The notes: generated from the letters alone by a model not told the origin. A DNA stretch of 33,724 nt from Desulfobacteraceae bacterium (GCA_014237365.1 JABZFQ010000368.1:1-33724); one strand, 5' to 3'. Positions 7,696 to 16,738 are shown, counted from the stretch's first letter. Made by a program: numbers and translations.

Positions 7696-10600
7696 TTATA
7701 AAATATCTGCGTGATAATTTTGCAGGGACTTAACTTTAGACTGTCCTTTCCTTCGAGCAGCAATTCCCTTTGCAGCAGCAAGAGCGGCGGCTGTTGTCGT
7801 AATATTCAGGATTTTATAATTAATAGCTGCTTTACGAATATAAGAATTGTCTGTTTTGCACTGTTTCCCGCTCGGTGTGTTTATTACGAGCTGAATTTCT
7901 TTATTTTTAATTGCATCAACAAGGTTGGGTCTGCCATATCCCAGTTTTGGGACAGGTTTTGAATCTATCCCATGTTCTGTAAAGAATTGGTGAGTTCCTT
8001 TTGTTGCCAGTATGTTAAATCCAAGCTCCTTGAAGACCCTTGCAGCTTCCAGCGAACCTGGCTTGTCTTTCTCTGCAATGGTAAACAGAACCGTTCCTTC
8101 AATTGGCAGCGATAACTGTGTTGCTTCCTGTGATTTGAAGAATGCCAGGCCAAAGGAATCCGCCAGACCCAGAACTTCTCCTGTTGATCGCATCTCAGGA
8201 CCGAGAAGCGGATCTACTTCCGGGAACATGTTGAACGGGAAAACCGCTTCTTTTACTCCGAAATGTTTGATCTGTTTTTGTTTAAGACCAAGATCTGAAA
8301 TTGTTTTACCAAGCAAAATCTGTGTGGAAAGCCGCGCCATGGAGATATTACAGACCTTTGAAACTATTGGCACGGTACGCGACGCTCTTGGGTTTGCCTC
8401 AAGAATGTAAACTGTGTCATTGACTATAGCATACTGGATATTCATAAGCCCGATGACATTTAACTCGATAGCGATTTTACGTGTGTATTCGCAGATAGTT
8501 TCAATGTGTTTGGGCGGAATGCTGATGGGCGGAATTACGCATGCAGAGTCACCTGAATGCACGCCTGCAAGCTCGATATGTTCCATAACAGCAGGAACAA
8601 ATGCGTCAGTTCCGTCTGAAATTGCATCTGCTTCAGCTTCAATGGCATTTTCAAGGAACCTGTCAATTAAAATGGGCCGCTGAGGTGAAATATCTACTGC
8701 TGCTGCCATATAATGTTTGAGCATTTCTTCGTCATGTATAACTTCCATCCCGCGTCCCCCCAGAACATAAGAAGGGCGAACTATAAGAGGATAACCGATA
8801 TCTTTTGCAATATCCAAAGCTTCCTTAAATGAATGAGCCATGCCGGATTTGGGCCTGGGAATCCCCAGCTTTCGCATCATTTTGTAGAAACGATCACGGT
8901 CTTCCGCAAGATCTATGGCTTCAGGAGATGTGCCGAGTATCTTTACACCAGCTTCAGCCAGATCGTTTGCAATGTTCAGCGGTGTTTGCCCTCCATACTG
9001 TACAATTACTCCTTCAGGCTTTTCCTTTTCGTAAATACTTAATACGTCTTCTACTGTAAGAGGTTCAAAATACAGTTTATCCGAAGTGTCGTAGTCTGTG
9101 GAGACGGTTTCAGGATTGCAGTTGACCATTATGGATTCATATCCTGCATCGCGGATGGCAAAAGCCGCATGCACACAGCAATAGTCAAATTCAATTCCCT
9201 GTCCAATCCGGTTTGGCCCGCCGCCGAGAACCATAATCTTCTTACGGTCGCTTACTTTTACTTTATCGGATGCATTATAGGTAGAGTAGTAATAAGCTGC
9301 ATCTTCTTCGACGCCACTTACCGGAACAGGTTCCCATGCCTCGAGTAGATTCAATGAAATGCGTTTTTCACGGATATCCTTTTCGGGAATGTCAAGAAGC
9401 CTGGCAAGATACTTATCTGCAAATCCATCTTTTTTAGCCTGCAAAAGCAGATCATCCGGAAGCATTCGGCCTTTGTGCTCTAAAATTTTATCTTCAAGTT
9501 CTACCAACTCTTTCATTTGTTCGATAAACCAGGCTTTTATGTGAGTTTTTTCATAAAGAGCCCGGATATCTGCGCCTTTGCGCAGCGCCTCGTACATGAT
9601 GAAGTGTCGTTCACTGGTAGGAATGTTCAGCATATGCATTAATTCGTTCAATGATTTATTGTTGAAGTCTTTGGCAAATCCAAGCCCATACCGGTTAATT
9701 TCCAGCGAACGTATAGCTTTTTGAAAAGCTTCTTTATAATTTTTTCCTATGCTCATTACTTCACCAACTGCGCGCATCTGAGTGCCGAGCTTATCTTCCA
9801 CGCCTGGAAATTTTTCAAAGGCCCACCTTGCAAATTTAACTACAACATAATCACCGGATGGAGTATATTTTTCCAGGGTTCCATCCCGCCAGTAGGGAAT
9901 TTCATCAAGAGTAAGGCCTCCAGCCAGAAGCGCTGAAATAAGAGCGATCGGAAAACCGGTTGCCTTTGACGCCAGCGCTGACGAGCGAGAAGTCCTGGGA
10001 TTGATTTCTATAACCACAACTTTTCCAGTTTTGGGATCATGTGCGAATTGAATATTAGTGCCTCCGATGACTTCTATTGCCTCAACAATATCATAGGAGT
10101 ATTTCTGAAGACGTTGCTGAAGTTCAGGAGCGATTGTCATCATTGGCGCTGTGCAGAATGAATCCCCTGTATGAATGCCCATTGCGTCGACATTTTCTAT
10201 GAAACATACCGTGATCATCTGATTTTTGGAATCACGGACAACTTCCAGTTCAAGTTCTTCCCAGCCCAGCACAGATTCTTCGACCAGAATCTGATTTGCC
10301 ATACTTGCAGCAATGCCTCGAGCGGCTATTGTACGAAGTTCTTCGACATTGTAAACAAGACCGCCTCCTGTTCCTCCCATGGTGTATGCCGGACGTATTA
10401 CAACAGGGTAACCAAGTTTTTCCGCAACTTTTTCCGCATCCGAAATGCTGTTAACAGCCTGATTGTCTGGCATTTCAATGCCGAGTCGATTCATGGTTTC
10501 CTTAAATGCTGTACGGTCTTCCCCGCGCTCAATCGCATCAATATTAACTCCGATGACCTTAACGCCGTATTTTTCAAGAACGCCCGATTTTGCCAGCTCG

Positions 10601-10899
10601 GATGAAAGATTAAGTCCTGTTTGGCCACCCAGGTTAGGCAGCAAAGCATCCGGACGTTCAGTTTCAATAATCTCTGTTAATACTTTAAGGTTGAGAGGTT
10701 CTATATAAGTTACATCGGCTGTTCCAGGGTCTGTCATTATAGTGGCAGGATTCGAGTTCACCAGTACTATCTCGTAGCTAAGGCTTCGCAAAGCCTTACA
10801 GGCCTGTGTTCCCGAATAATCGAACTCGCATGCCTGGCCGATTATTATTGGACCCGAACCGATAATTAATATTTTATTGATGTCGTTACGTCTGGGCAT
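7696..10899 (-). CDS. carB: Carbamoyl-phosphate synthase large subunit
   Basis: A 1067-residue protein, essentially the length of E. coli CarB (1073). It makes carbamoyl phosphate from bicarbonate, ammonia supplied by the CarA glutaminase, and two ATP, for pyrimidine and arginine synthesis. Two homologous ATP-grasp halves are visible: IIGSGPIIIGQACEFDYSG at the N-terminus and VLGGGPNRIGQGIEFDY from about residue 560. Metal- and ATP-binding signatures are IEINPRTSRSSALASKATG and ILEANPRASRTVP. The C-terminal MGS-like allosteric domain begins near FTIAEKDKPGSLEAAR. The start follows AAAGGAG by about 6 nt. carA is not adjacent in this window. The stop TAA is one base from family A copy 3. Intact and confidently identified. 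Confidence 0.98.
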   Translation of the reverse strand: MPRRNDINKILIIGSGPIIIGQACEFDYSGTQACKALRSLSYEIVLVNSNPATIMTDPGTADVTYIEPLNLKVLTEIIETERPDALLPNLGGQTGLNLSSELAKSGVLEKYGVKVIGVNIDAIERGEDRTAFKETMNRLGIEMPDNQAVNSISDAEKVAEKLGYPVVIRPAYTMGGTGGGLVYNVEELRTIAARGIAASMANQILVEESVLGWEELELEVVRDSKNQMITVCFIENVDAMGIHTGDSFCTAPMMTIAPELQQRLQKYSYDIVEAIEVIGGTNIQFAHDPKTGKVVVIEINPRTSRSSALASKATGFPIALISALLAGGLTLDEIPYWRDGTLEKYTPSGDYVVVKFARWAFEKFPGVEDKLGTQMRAVGEVMSIGKNYKEAFQKAIRSLEINRYGLGFAKDFNNKSLNELMHMLNIPTSERHFIMYEALRKGADIRALYEKTHIKAWFIEQMKELVELEDKILEHKGRMLPDDLLLQAKKDGFADKYLARLLDIPEKDIREKRISLNLLEAWEPVPVSGVEEDAAYYYSTYNASDKVKVSDRKKIMVLGGGPNRIGQGIEFDYCCVHAAFAIRDAGYESIMVNCNPETVSTDYDTSDKLYFEPLTVEDVLSIYEKEKPEGVIVQYGGQTPLNIANDLAEAGVKILGTSPEAIDLAEDRDRFYKMMRKLGIPRPKSGMAHSFKEALDIAKDIGYPLIVRPSYVLGGRGMEVIHDEEMLKHYMAAAVDISPQRPILIDRFLENAIEAEADAISDGTDAFVPAVMEHIELAGVHSGDSACVIPPISIPPKHIETICEYTRKIAIELNVIGLMNIQYAIVNDTVYILEANPRASRTVPIVSKVCNISMARLSTQILLGKTISDLGLKQKQIKHFGVKEAVFPFNMFPEVDPLLGPEMRSTGEVLGLADSFGLAFFKSQEATQLSLPIEGTVLFTIAEKDKPGSLEAARVFKELGFNILATKGTHQFFTEHGIDSKPVPKLGYGRPNLVDAIKNKEIQLVINTPSGKQCKTDNSYIRKAAINYKILNITTTAAALAAAKGIAARRKGQSKVKSLQNYHADIL

Positions 10900-10918
10900 A
10901 GAAACTCCTTTAATTATA

Positions 10919-10957
10919 ACAGTTCACGGTTGTCAGTTATCGGTTTACAGTTCACAT
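10919..10957. repeat. Degenerate heptad repeat (GGTTCAC/GGTTTAC type)
   Basis: Irregular reiterations of a 7-base word such as GTTCACG, GTTGTCA, GTTTACA just upstream of carB. Similar tracts occur at 5501-5555, 13506-13557 and 14900-14920. They are simple-sequence intergenic repeats, not coding. Confidence 0.5.
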
Positions 10958-11111
10958 TTTTATGTTTTGATCCACCGTAAACCATTTAACAGCTACATAA
11001 GCTTTGGTATTATTTATGAAATATTCTGGCCAAACTATTTCAGTAGTGGTACATGCATTTTTTTTGCATCGAATCTATACACCTTATTATTATGAATGAC
11101 AACTCTGATTT

Positions 11112-11251
11112 AAATTTTCAGCAATTCTAATTAGGAACGCGAAGTAGATCTTGTTATTTTTTTTATTTCTTCGTGATCTTCGTGTGCTTCGTGGTATTCT
11201 ATTTTTTTGATCCGCAAAAATTATTCCATAATTAGAATTGCTGTTAAATTT
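11112..11251. repeat. Inverted-repeat element C (about 140 bp)
   Basis: The ends share CAGCAATTCTAATTA and its reverse complement, with matching AAATTT flanks on the outside and GGAA on the inside, a terminal inverted repeat of about 25 bases with few mismatches. The interior contains the irregular CTTCGTG word four times. No coding potential is convincing. It occupies the 486-bp gap between the divergent carB and lipoprotein genes, which also holds the hairpin at 11292-11323 and otherwise shows no gene. Confidence 0.6.
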
Positions 11252-11291
11252 TCGTGTTGATTGTAATTCTTGCAACAATTTGATATTAATT

Positions 11292-11323
11292 AAGTGGTCG
11301 AGTGATTGACTACTCGACTACTT
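11292..11323. repeat. Hairpin in carB-lipoprotein gap
   Basis: AAGTGGTCGAGT and ACTCGACTACTT are reverse complements except for one position, separated by 8 bases. It lies 63 bases before the lipoprotein start. It is either a repeat remnant or a leader structure. Confidence 0.45.
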
Positions 11324-11385
11324 ACATGCTTTTGTGCCTTTGTGGCTGAACTATTACCTTTTTTCGAAGCTGTCAATTTTGAGTT

Positions 11386-13362
11386 ATGAAAAAAATAAAT
11401 TTAAATTTTGTTCTAATAGCGGTCCTGTTTTTATGCTCATGTGGGTTAAAAAATATTTTTTTGCCTGTTCCTGTCCAGCTTGGCCCTGCGGATGAGTTGT
11501 TTTTAAAAGCAGAAAAATTGTATCAGGCTAAATCATATGACAAAGCCCTTAATGCTTATAATGAGTATCTTTCCAGATTTCCTCATAGACCCCTTGCCGA
11601 TGCCGCACTCATAAAAACAGGGGCAATTTATACAGCGCTTGGAGATTATGCAAAAGCGCGTGATAGTTATAAACGTTTGCTTGTACAATATCCTGACAGC
11701 TCTTTTGTGCCTGATGCAAGAGTTGAAGGACTCATGACATTTTATAATGAAGGTAAATACGAAAGAGTAATAAGGGAAGCTGACAGCGTTCTGGGAAAAA
11801 TTGTATCCAGGATTCACATTTTGAGAACGTATGTTCTTGTGGGTGATAGTTATATTGCAATCGGTTCACCTTTGGATGCTTTACATTTTTATACATTAGC
11901 ATTTGAGAAATCAAAAGATCCGGAAAAAGAGACAGTTATTTCAAAACTTAAAGAAACAGTCGTACTGCTTGATAAAACAGATATTATGTCCATTGTAAAA
12001 CATATGGGATATACACCGCCTGCAGGTATGCTTATGTATCTATACGGCCTTAAAAAGGCTGAAGAAAAGCAATATGATGATGCTGCAATGATGCTTTCTG
12101 ATTTTACAGACAGGTTTCCTGGGCATAATTATGCTAAACAGGCAAAAAATATTATGGCAGAACTCAGCACAAAATCTATATACAGTCGCTCCATAGGTTG
12201 TTTGCTTCCGCTTAGCGGTTATTACAAAGCTTTTGGCGGCAGGGCATTGAAAGGAATTGAACTTGCACTTGGGCAATTCTGTTCTCAGGGCGATCTGCCG
12301 TCTATTAAAATAATAATAAAGGATACATGTTCTGATCCGGATGTTGCTGTTAATGCAGTAAAGGAATTATTTGAAGAGCATGTTGCAGCGATTATCGGAC
12401 CAATTTTTACTGCTGAGTCTGCGGCTTTAGAAGCACAAAGCAGGGGGATCCCTATAGTTACTATAACCCAGAAAGATAATATCTCTGATACCGGAGATTA
12501 TGTTTTCAGAAATTTTTTTACCCCCAAAATGCAGGTTGAAACAATTGTTTCTTATGCAATTGAAGAGCTTGAGCTGAAAAATTTTGCAATCCTTTATCCG
12601 AATGAAAATTATGGTAAAGTGTTTATGAATCTTTTCTGGGATGAAGTTATGGCTTATGACGGGAAAGTAGTCGGGGTTGAATCGTACGAGCTTGACAGCA
12701 CTGATTTTGCTGATCCAATAAAAAAACTTGTGGGGCTTTACTATGAATTACCGGAGGATCTGAAAAATACAGACGAGCTGATTGAAGGCGAAGATAAAAA
12801 TGATAATTTTGAAGAAGTTAAGGATGAAAATGAGATTGATGAGCCTGTAGAGGAAGAGGATCTTATAGTGGATGATGAGCCAAAGCCTGTTATTGATTTT
12901 GATGCTATATTTATTCCTGACTCACCGAAAAGAGCAGGACTTATTATCCCTCAGTTGTCATTTTATGATGTTGATAATGTATATCTTTTTGGTACCAATC
13001 TATGGCGTTCAGATACTTTAATCAAAATGGCACGCCAATATGTACAGAATGCCATAATGCCTGATATCTTTTTTGCAGAAAGCTCTTCAGAAAATGTAAG
13101 AGATTTTGTCAGAACTTTTGAGAAGACTTTCAGGGAGAAACCCGATTTCATAGAAGCTGTAGCTTATGATACCGCAATGATGTTGTTTCAGATAGTCAGC
13201 CGTCCGGATATCCAATTCAGAGGCGCAGTAAAAAATGAGCTACTGAAACTTAGTAATTTTCAGGGGGTGACAGGTCTTACTTCATTTGATAATAACGGGG
13301 AGCTTAAGAAAGATCTTTATCTTCTTAAAATTAAGGGTAATAAATTTGTTGAACTGGAATAA
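11386..13362 (+). CDS. TPR plus periplasmic-binding lipoprotein (LpoA/penicillin-binding protein activator-like)
   Basis: A 658-residue predicted lipoprotein. The signal peptide (MKKINLNFVLIAVLFL) ends in a lipobox L-C-S-C with Cys19 as the likely lipidated residue. TPR-type repeats follow (LFLKAEKLYQAKSYDKALNA, then GDYAKARDSYKRLL) through about residue 250. From about residue 265 a type 1 periplasmic-binding fold begins (IGCLLPLSGYYKAFGGRA, then IIGPIFTAESAA). This arrangement matches LpoA-like activators of penicillin-binding proteins, which act from the outer membrane; Leu/Ile/Val-binding proteins are the alternative. Between roughly residues 461 and 501 sits an acidic, Glu/Asp-rich insert unlike the rest. 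No strong ribosome-binding site is seen. It is divergent from carB and convergent with pfkA. Confidence 0.8.
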   Translation: MKKINLNFVLIAVLFLCSCGLKNIFLPVPVQLGPADELFLKAEKLYQAKSYDKALNAYNEYLSRFPHRPLADAALIKTGAIYTALGDYAKARDSYKRLLVQYPDSSFVPDARVEGLMTFYNEGKYERVIREADSVLGKIVSRIHILRTYVLVGDSYIAIGSPLDALHFYTLAFEKSKDPEKETVISKLKETVVLLDKTDIMSIVKHMGYTPPAGMLMYLYGLKKAEEKQYDDAAMMLSDFTDRFPGHNYAKQAKNIMAELSTKSIYSRSIGCLLPLSGYYKAFGGRALKGIELALGQFCSQGDLPSIKIIIKDTCSDPDVAVNAVKELFEEHVAAIIGPIFTAESAALEAQSRGIPIVTITQKDNISDTGDYVFRNFFTPKMQVETIVSYAIEELELKNFAILYPNENYGKVFMNLFWDEVMAYDGKVVGVESYELDSTDFADPIKKLVGLYYELPEDLKNTDELIEGEDKNDNFEEVKDENEIDEPVEEEDLIVDDEPKPVIDFDAIFIPDSPKRAGLIIPQLSFYDVDNVYLFGTNLWRSDTLIKMARQYVQNAIMPDIFFAESSSENVRDFVRTFEKTFREKPDFIEAVAYDTAMMLFQIVSRPDIQFRGAVKNELLKLSNFQGVTGLTSFDNNGELKKDLYLLKIKGNKFVELE

Positions 13363-13505
13363 TAGCGGGTTACGGTTTACATACTGTAATTGTTGCATAG
13401 TTTATTACATGGGTTTTATAATGCTTTGTTATTATTGACGATAAGAAATTTCTAAAAAAGTCAAGAACTATTTTTCGAAAACTCAAGTATTAAAAAAACG
13501 AAAAA

Positions 13506-13557
13506 ACCGTGAACCGTGAACCAACAACCGACAACCGACAACCGACAGCCGTAAACA
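13506..13557. repeat. Heptad repeat tract at pfkA 3' end
   Basis: Reiterated 7-base words (CCGTGAA twice, then ACAACCG-type words three times) run up to the pfkA stop codon. This is the clearest of several such tracts in the window and lies between convergent genes. Confidence 0.65.
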
Positions 13558-13558
13558 G

Positions 13559-14884
13559 TTAGTCATTTTTAAATGAACTTTGTCCTGTTGCATGAAGCAC
13601 ACTTAGCCACAATTTACCGTTTGGATCAATTCTTTTTCGCTTGCCGGCTGAGGCGTCCATTGGGATATGAACAAAATAGTTGTTCCAGTGGCCGATTAGA
13701 ACTCTCGTTTTTCCTGCCATGCCGGCATGAACAGCGTCGCGTCCCAGAAAGCTGCAGAAAACATGGTCATTGGCATTTGCCGGCAGACTCCTTATCATAT
13801 AACTGGGATCAATATATTTAAGTGATAGATTAATGTTTCTGGATTGGAAATAAGATATTATTTTGTCTTTTAAAAACAGCCCTATATCCTTGAGCCTGAT
13901 GTTTCCTGATTCATCACGTTCATTTTTATTGATTTCAAAAAACTTCTGGCCTGCTCCCTCAGCCACCAGTATTACAGCATGCTTTCTGAGATGGATACGC
14001 TTTTCAACCGCGTTTAGAAAACCTTTTGGCCCTTCAAGATCAAAATCGACTTCCGGTATGAGCACAAAGTTTACATTCTGTTGAGCGAGGGCGCTTGTTG
14101 CCGTTATAAAACCGGAATACCTTCCCATAAGTTTTATAAGTCCTATTCCGTTTGGATATCCTATAGCTTCATTGTGGGCTCCCCTGATTGCCTGTGTGGC
14201 CATTTCAACAGCGGTATCAAAACCGAAAGTCCTTGATACCATATAAATATCATTATCTATTGTTTTCGGTATTCCAATAACACTTATTTTCAGGCCAATT
14301 TTTGCTATGGTATCGATTATTCTGGTTGCAGCCATAAGTGTTCCGTCGCCCCCGATCATAAAAAGAATGCCTATGTGCATTTTCTTAAGGGTTTTGACAA
14401 TTTCCTCTATTGACTGCGCTCCTCTTGAAGACCCTAAGATTGAACCACCCATTTCAAGTATATTAACAACTGATTCAGGTTTAAGATCCATTATCTCGTG
14501 GCCGTATTTTGGAATAAAGCCCTGGAGGCCGTATCTTATACCATAAACATTCCGGACCCCGTAACTGTAGTAAAGTTCCAAAACTATTGAACGAATTATA
14601 TCATTCAAACCAGGGCATAGCCCGCCACATGTTACAATTGCACACTTTAGTTTGCCGGGATCGAAAAATATTTTGCTTCTGGGACCAGCCTTTTCAAATG
14701 ATGAGGGTATTTTTCCTGTCTTTACTGTTTTCATAAGTCTCTCAAATTTTACGTCTATTAATACCCTGTCATTATCAGAGACGAAATTTTGACTTTTTGC
14801 GCTTTTTTCCCATTTGCTAATTGGTGATAATATTTTGGGCTCACCTAAAGTCTCTATTTTTGCGTCGATGGAATTATAATCCAT
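13559..14884 (-). CDS. pfkA: 6-phosphofructokinase, plant/trypanosome-like group
   Basis: A 441-residue phosphofructokinase, longer than the 320-residue E. coli enzyme. It phosphorylates fructose 6-phosphate in glycolysis. Motifs: TCGGLCPGLND near residue 85, GGDGT at 178-182 and PKTIDND at 206-212. Gly in GGDGT (rather than GGDD) predicts ATP as donor; Lys in PKTIDND is shared with PPi enzymes and with plant and trypanosome ATP enzymes, so this belongs to the long mixed group and the donor should be treated as probably ATP. I prefer ATG at 14884 (GAGG six bases upstream) over a TTG four codons earlier. The gene lies about 40 bases downstream of kdsD on the same strand, with a family A end and a heptad repeat between them. 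Confidence 0.93.
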   Translation of the reverse strand: MDYNSIDAKIETLGEPKILSPISKWEKSAKSQNFVSDNDRVLIDVKFERLMKTVKTGKIPSSFEKAGPRSKIFFDPGKLKCAIVTCGGLCPGLNDIIRSIVLELYYSYGVRNVYGIRYGLQGFIPKYGHEIMDLKPESVVNILEMGGSILGSSRGAQSIEEIVKTLKKMHIGILFMIGGDGTLMAATRIIDTIAKIGLKISVIGIPKTIDNDIYMVSRTFGFDTAVEMATQAIRGAHNEAIGYPNGIGLIKLMGRYSGFITATSALAQQNVNFVLIPEVDFDLEGPKGFLNAVEKRIHLRKHAVILVAEGAGQKFFEINKNERDESGNIRLKDIGLFLKDKIISYFQSRNINLSLKYIDPSYMIRSLPANANDHVFCSFLGRDAVHAGMAGKTRVLIGHWNNYFVHIPMDASAGKRKRIDPNGKLWLSVLHATGQSSFKND

Positions 14885-14920
14885 AATTAACCTCAATAGT
14901 TTAACGGTTCACGGTTTTCA

Positions 14921-14943
14921 ACTATTTCGTCCCCCGTTCCTTA
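14921..14943. repeat. Family A fragment, copy 4 (right end only)
   Basis: ACTATTTCGTCCCCCGTTCC then TTA corresponds to the outer right end of family A. The terminal TTA is the reverse complement of the kdsD stop codon, so the repeat end and the stop overlap. Confidence 0.6.
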
Positions 14944-15915
14944 CTTGCCATTAAATTTAAAATCACCTTTACCTAATATATCGTGGAGATGCAAAATACC
15001 ATGAACCTTTCCAATTGAATTAGTTATCGGGAGGATAGTTATCTGATGCCGTTCCATTATGTTAAGTGCATCATAAGCCGCAGAATCAGGGCTGACAGTT
15101 CGTGGATTTTTTGTCATAACATCTTCGACTTTAAGCACAAAAATATTCTTTTTCTTTGCAATAATACGCCTTATATCACCATCGGTTATTATACCTGCAA
15201 GAATTTTATCTTCCGTTATTACAAGAGTTGTTCCCAGTTCAAGACGATTGATTTCATCTATAGCGATTTCCATGCTTGTTCCCGCGAAAACTTCTGGCAC
15301 AGACTCTCCTGTTAGCATGATATCTTTAACTTTACTGGAAAGCCGCTGTCCCAATATGCCTCCCGGATGAATTTTTTTGAAATCGCTGGGTTTAAAATGT
15401 TTTTTGTTAATGAGAACAACAGCAAGCGCATCCCCCATTGCAAGCATGGCGGTTGTGCTCGCAGTAGGTACAAGACCTAAAGGGCATGCTTCTTTTTCGA
15501 CACCAACGTTAATTAGTATATCACTGTGTTTTGCCAGGGTTGAATGTATATTCCCTGTAAAAGCTAAAATCTTGCACCCTATTTTGCATATGCTTGGTAA
15601 AAGGATATTAAGCTCATCGGTTTCACCGCTGTAAGAAAGAGCAAGGAATATATCATCCCGACATACTATGCCAAGATCTCCATGCATGGCTTCAACAGGA
15701 TGTAAAAAAATTGATCTTGTGCCTGTGCTGTTCAGGGTGGCTACGATCTTTCTGCCTACTATTCCGGATTTGCCGATACCACCTATTATTACACGACCGC
15801 TGGAATTGAAGATAAGTTCCACCATTTTGGAGAAATTGCTGTCAATCCGATCTGTCAATCCAAGTATGCCCTCTGCTTCTATTTTAAGAACCTCAATTGC
15901 TTCTTTAATGATCAT
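14941..15915 (-). CDS. kdsD: Arabinose-5-phosphate isomerase (KdsD/KpsF/GutQ family)
   Basis: A 324-residue enzyme that interconverts ribulose 5-phosphate and arabinose 5-phosphate, the first step towards KDO for lipopolysaccharide. The SIS domain carries IIGGIGKSGIVGRKIVAT near residues 43-60 and the family signature LHPVEAMHGDLG at 71-82, with SYSGETDEL downstream. Two CBS domains follow from about residue 205 (VKDIML, then VEDVMTKNPRTVSPD). The ATG at 15915 has AAAGGA about 10 bases upstream; an in-frame extension of 30 codons upstream runs through repeat-like sequence and is rejected. It supports a Gram-negative host. The stop overlaps a family A end. Confidence 0.93.
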   Translation of the reverse strand: MIIKEAIEVLKIEAEGILGLTDRIDSNFSKMVELIFNSSGRVIIGGIGKSGIVGRKIVATLNSTGTRSIFLHPVEAMHGDLGIVCRDDIFLALSYSGETDELNILLPSICKIGCKILAFTGNIHSTLAKHSDILINVGVEKEACPLGLVPTASTTAMLAMGDALAVVLINKKHFKPSDFKKIHPGGILGQRLSSKVKDIMLTGESVPEVFAGTSMEIAIDEINRLELGTTLVITEDKILAGIITDGDIRRIIAKKKNIFVLKVEDVMTKNPRTVSPDSAAYDALNIMERHQITILPITNSIGKVHGILHLHDILGKGDFKFNGK

Positions 15916-16230
15916 ATATATTATTTCCTTTAATCTTTCCCAAATTTCTACTTTCCAATTTCCAGTTTCAAGCCGTGAACGGCAAAGTTTAAGATAGGTT
16001 GTCAATTTTTCGATTAAAAATCAAGCCCTGACGTATGATTATGCACAGTCAAGCTATCCAAGGATTTATGAAGAAAGGAAATATTTTTTATCGCATGCTT
16101 AAAAGATAGTTATTTACTTAGTTGTGGACGTTCGCAAGTCCCCGTCCCGCAAGTCTCCGCAAGTCCCTCGGCATGTAATGCGAATAACATATCCCCGGCA
16201 TGAACTCCCTCCCTTATATTCAGCTTACTT
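15916..16230. other. Gene-free spacer with short direct repeats
   Basis: No coding region is convincing here. The 8-base word CGCAAGTC occurs at 16133, 16148 and 16158. The remainder is AT-rich with no recognisable element. Confidence 0.5.
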
Positions 16231-16398
16231 TTAGTTCAGTGTCCCTGGAATTGGTTTCTCTTTTGAAACATAATTAATTATTGCATTGTTTGTTGTAATC
16301 AAAGGCGCTTCTATGGTTATCGTCGATGCCAGGACGAGTTTGTCATGGAGATCATGTTTTTTCAAATTTCCGCCAATGCTGCTTCTACATTCTGAACT
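16231..16398 (-). pseudogene. PIN-domain (VapC-like) toxin remnant, C-terminal part
   Basis: Reading the minus strand, an open segment ending in TAA at 16231 gives KKHDLHDKLVLAST, then IEAPLITTNNAI and NYVSKEKPIPG. This matches the C-terminal third of PIN-domain RNases: HDxxDRLIxAxA followed by PLIT(x)D. The usual last Asp appears as Asn. Upstream, the reading shifts frame (VQNVEAALAEI is in another frame and ends in TGA), and no N-terminal half or start is found before the nucleotidyltransferase gene begins. I infer a decayed toxin gene, lying with an MNT/HEPN pair. Short and recognised by eye, so moderate confidence. Confidence 0.5.
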
Positions 16399-16408
16399 TT
16401 ACACCTGG

Positions 16409-16738
16409 TTATATCCCAATGTCATTGATTGGAATTCCATCCTTTTTTATTTCCCAGACCAGAGGATCATCTTCAATAAAACTGCCTGGCGTAAATGGAA
16501 TCGGTTCAATGCGGTTATCAATTTGCCCTGCAATCCTGGCCAGTTTTATTCCTTCCTCAAAACGGTCCTCAGAAAAATCAGATGATATAACGGCCACATC
16601 TATATCGCTAAACTTGCTGCTCATGCGCTTTGCATATGAACCAAAAAGATAAGCAGAATCAACAGACACACCGCTTTCCTTTAATTTAAATAGAAACATT
16701 TTAACTTTCTTAACGATCAAATCATTGATTTCAGCCAT
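16409..16738 (-). CDS. MNT-type minimal nucleotidyltransferase (antitoxin-like)
   Basis: A 109-residue protein with the minimal nucleotidyltransferase signature: LFGSYAKRMSSKFSDIDVAV, in which Gly33-Ser34 and Asp45/Asp47 form the GS-x10-DxD metal and nucleotide site. In characterised HEPN-MNT systems the MNT partner AMPylates and silences a HEPN ribonuclease. The HEPN gene lies directly upstream on the same strand, but the two are now split by a family A element. The ATG has AAGGA nine bases upstream, located at the repeat junction. The catalytic residues are intact, so the enzyme may still be active. Confidence 0.85.
   Translation of the reverse strand: MAEINDLIVKKVKMFLFKLKESGVSVDSAYLFGSYAKRMSSKFSDIDVAVISSDFSEDRFEEGIKLARIAGQIDNRIEPIPFTPGSFIEDDPLVWEIKKDGIPINDIGI

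Noticed and set aside
8012-8410. Open frames on the strand opposite carB
   Set aside because: They mirror a clear CarB coding region, have no recognisable motifs or start signals, and reflect codon use of the real gene.
11090-11278. 62-residue reading frame between carB and the lipoprotein
   Set aside because: It runs through inverted-repeat element C with low-complexity lysine and arginine; no ribosome-binding site or family.
15916-16005. 30-codon N-terminal extension of kdsD
   Set aside because: It reads through repeat-like spacer; the ATG at 15915 has AAAGGA upstream and gives the normal family length.
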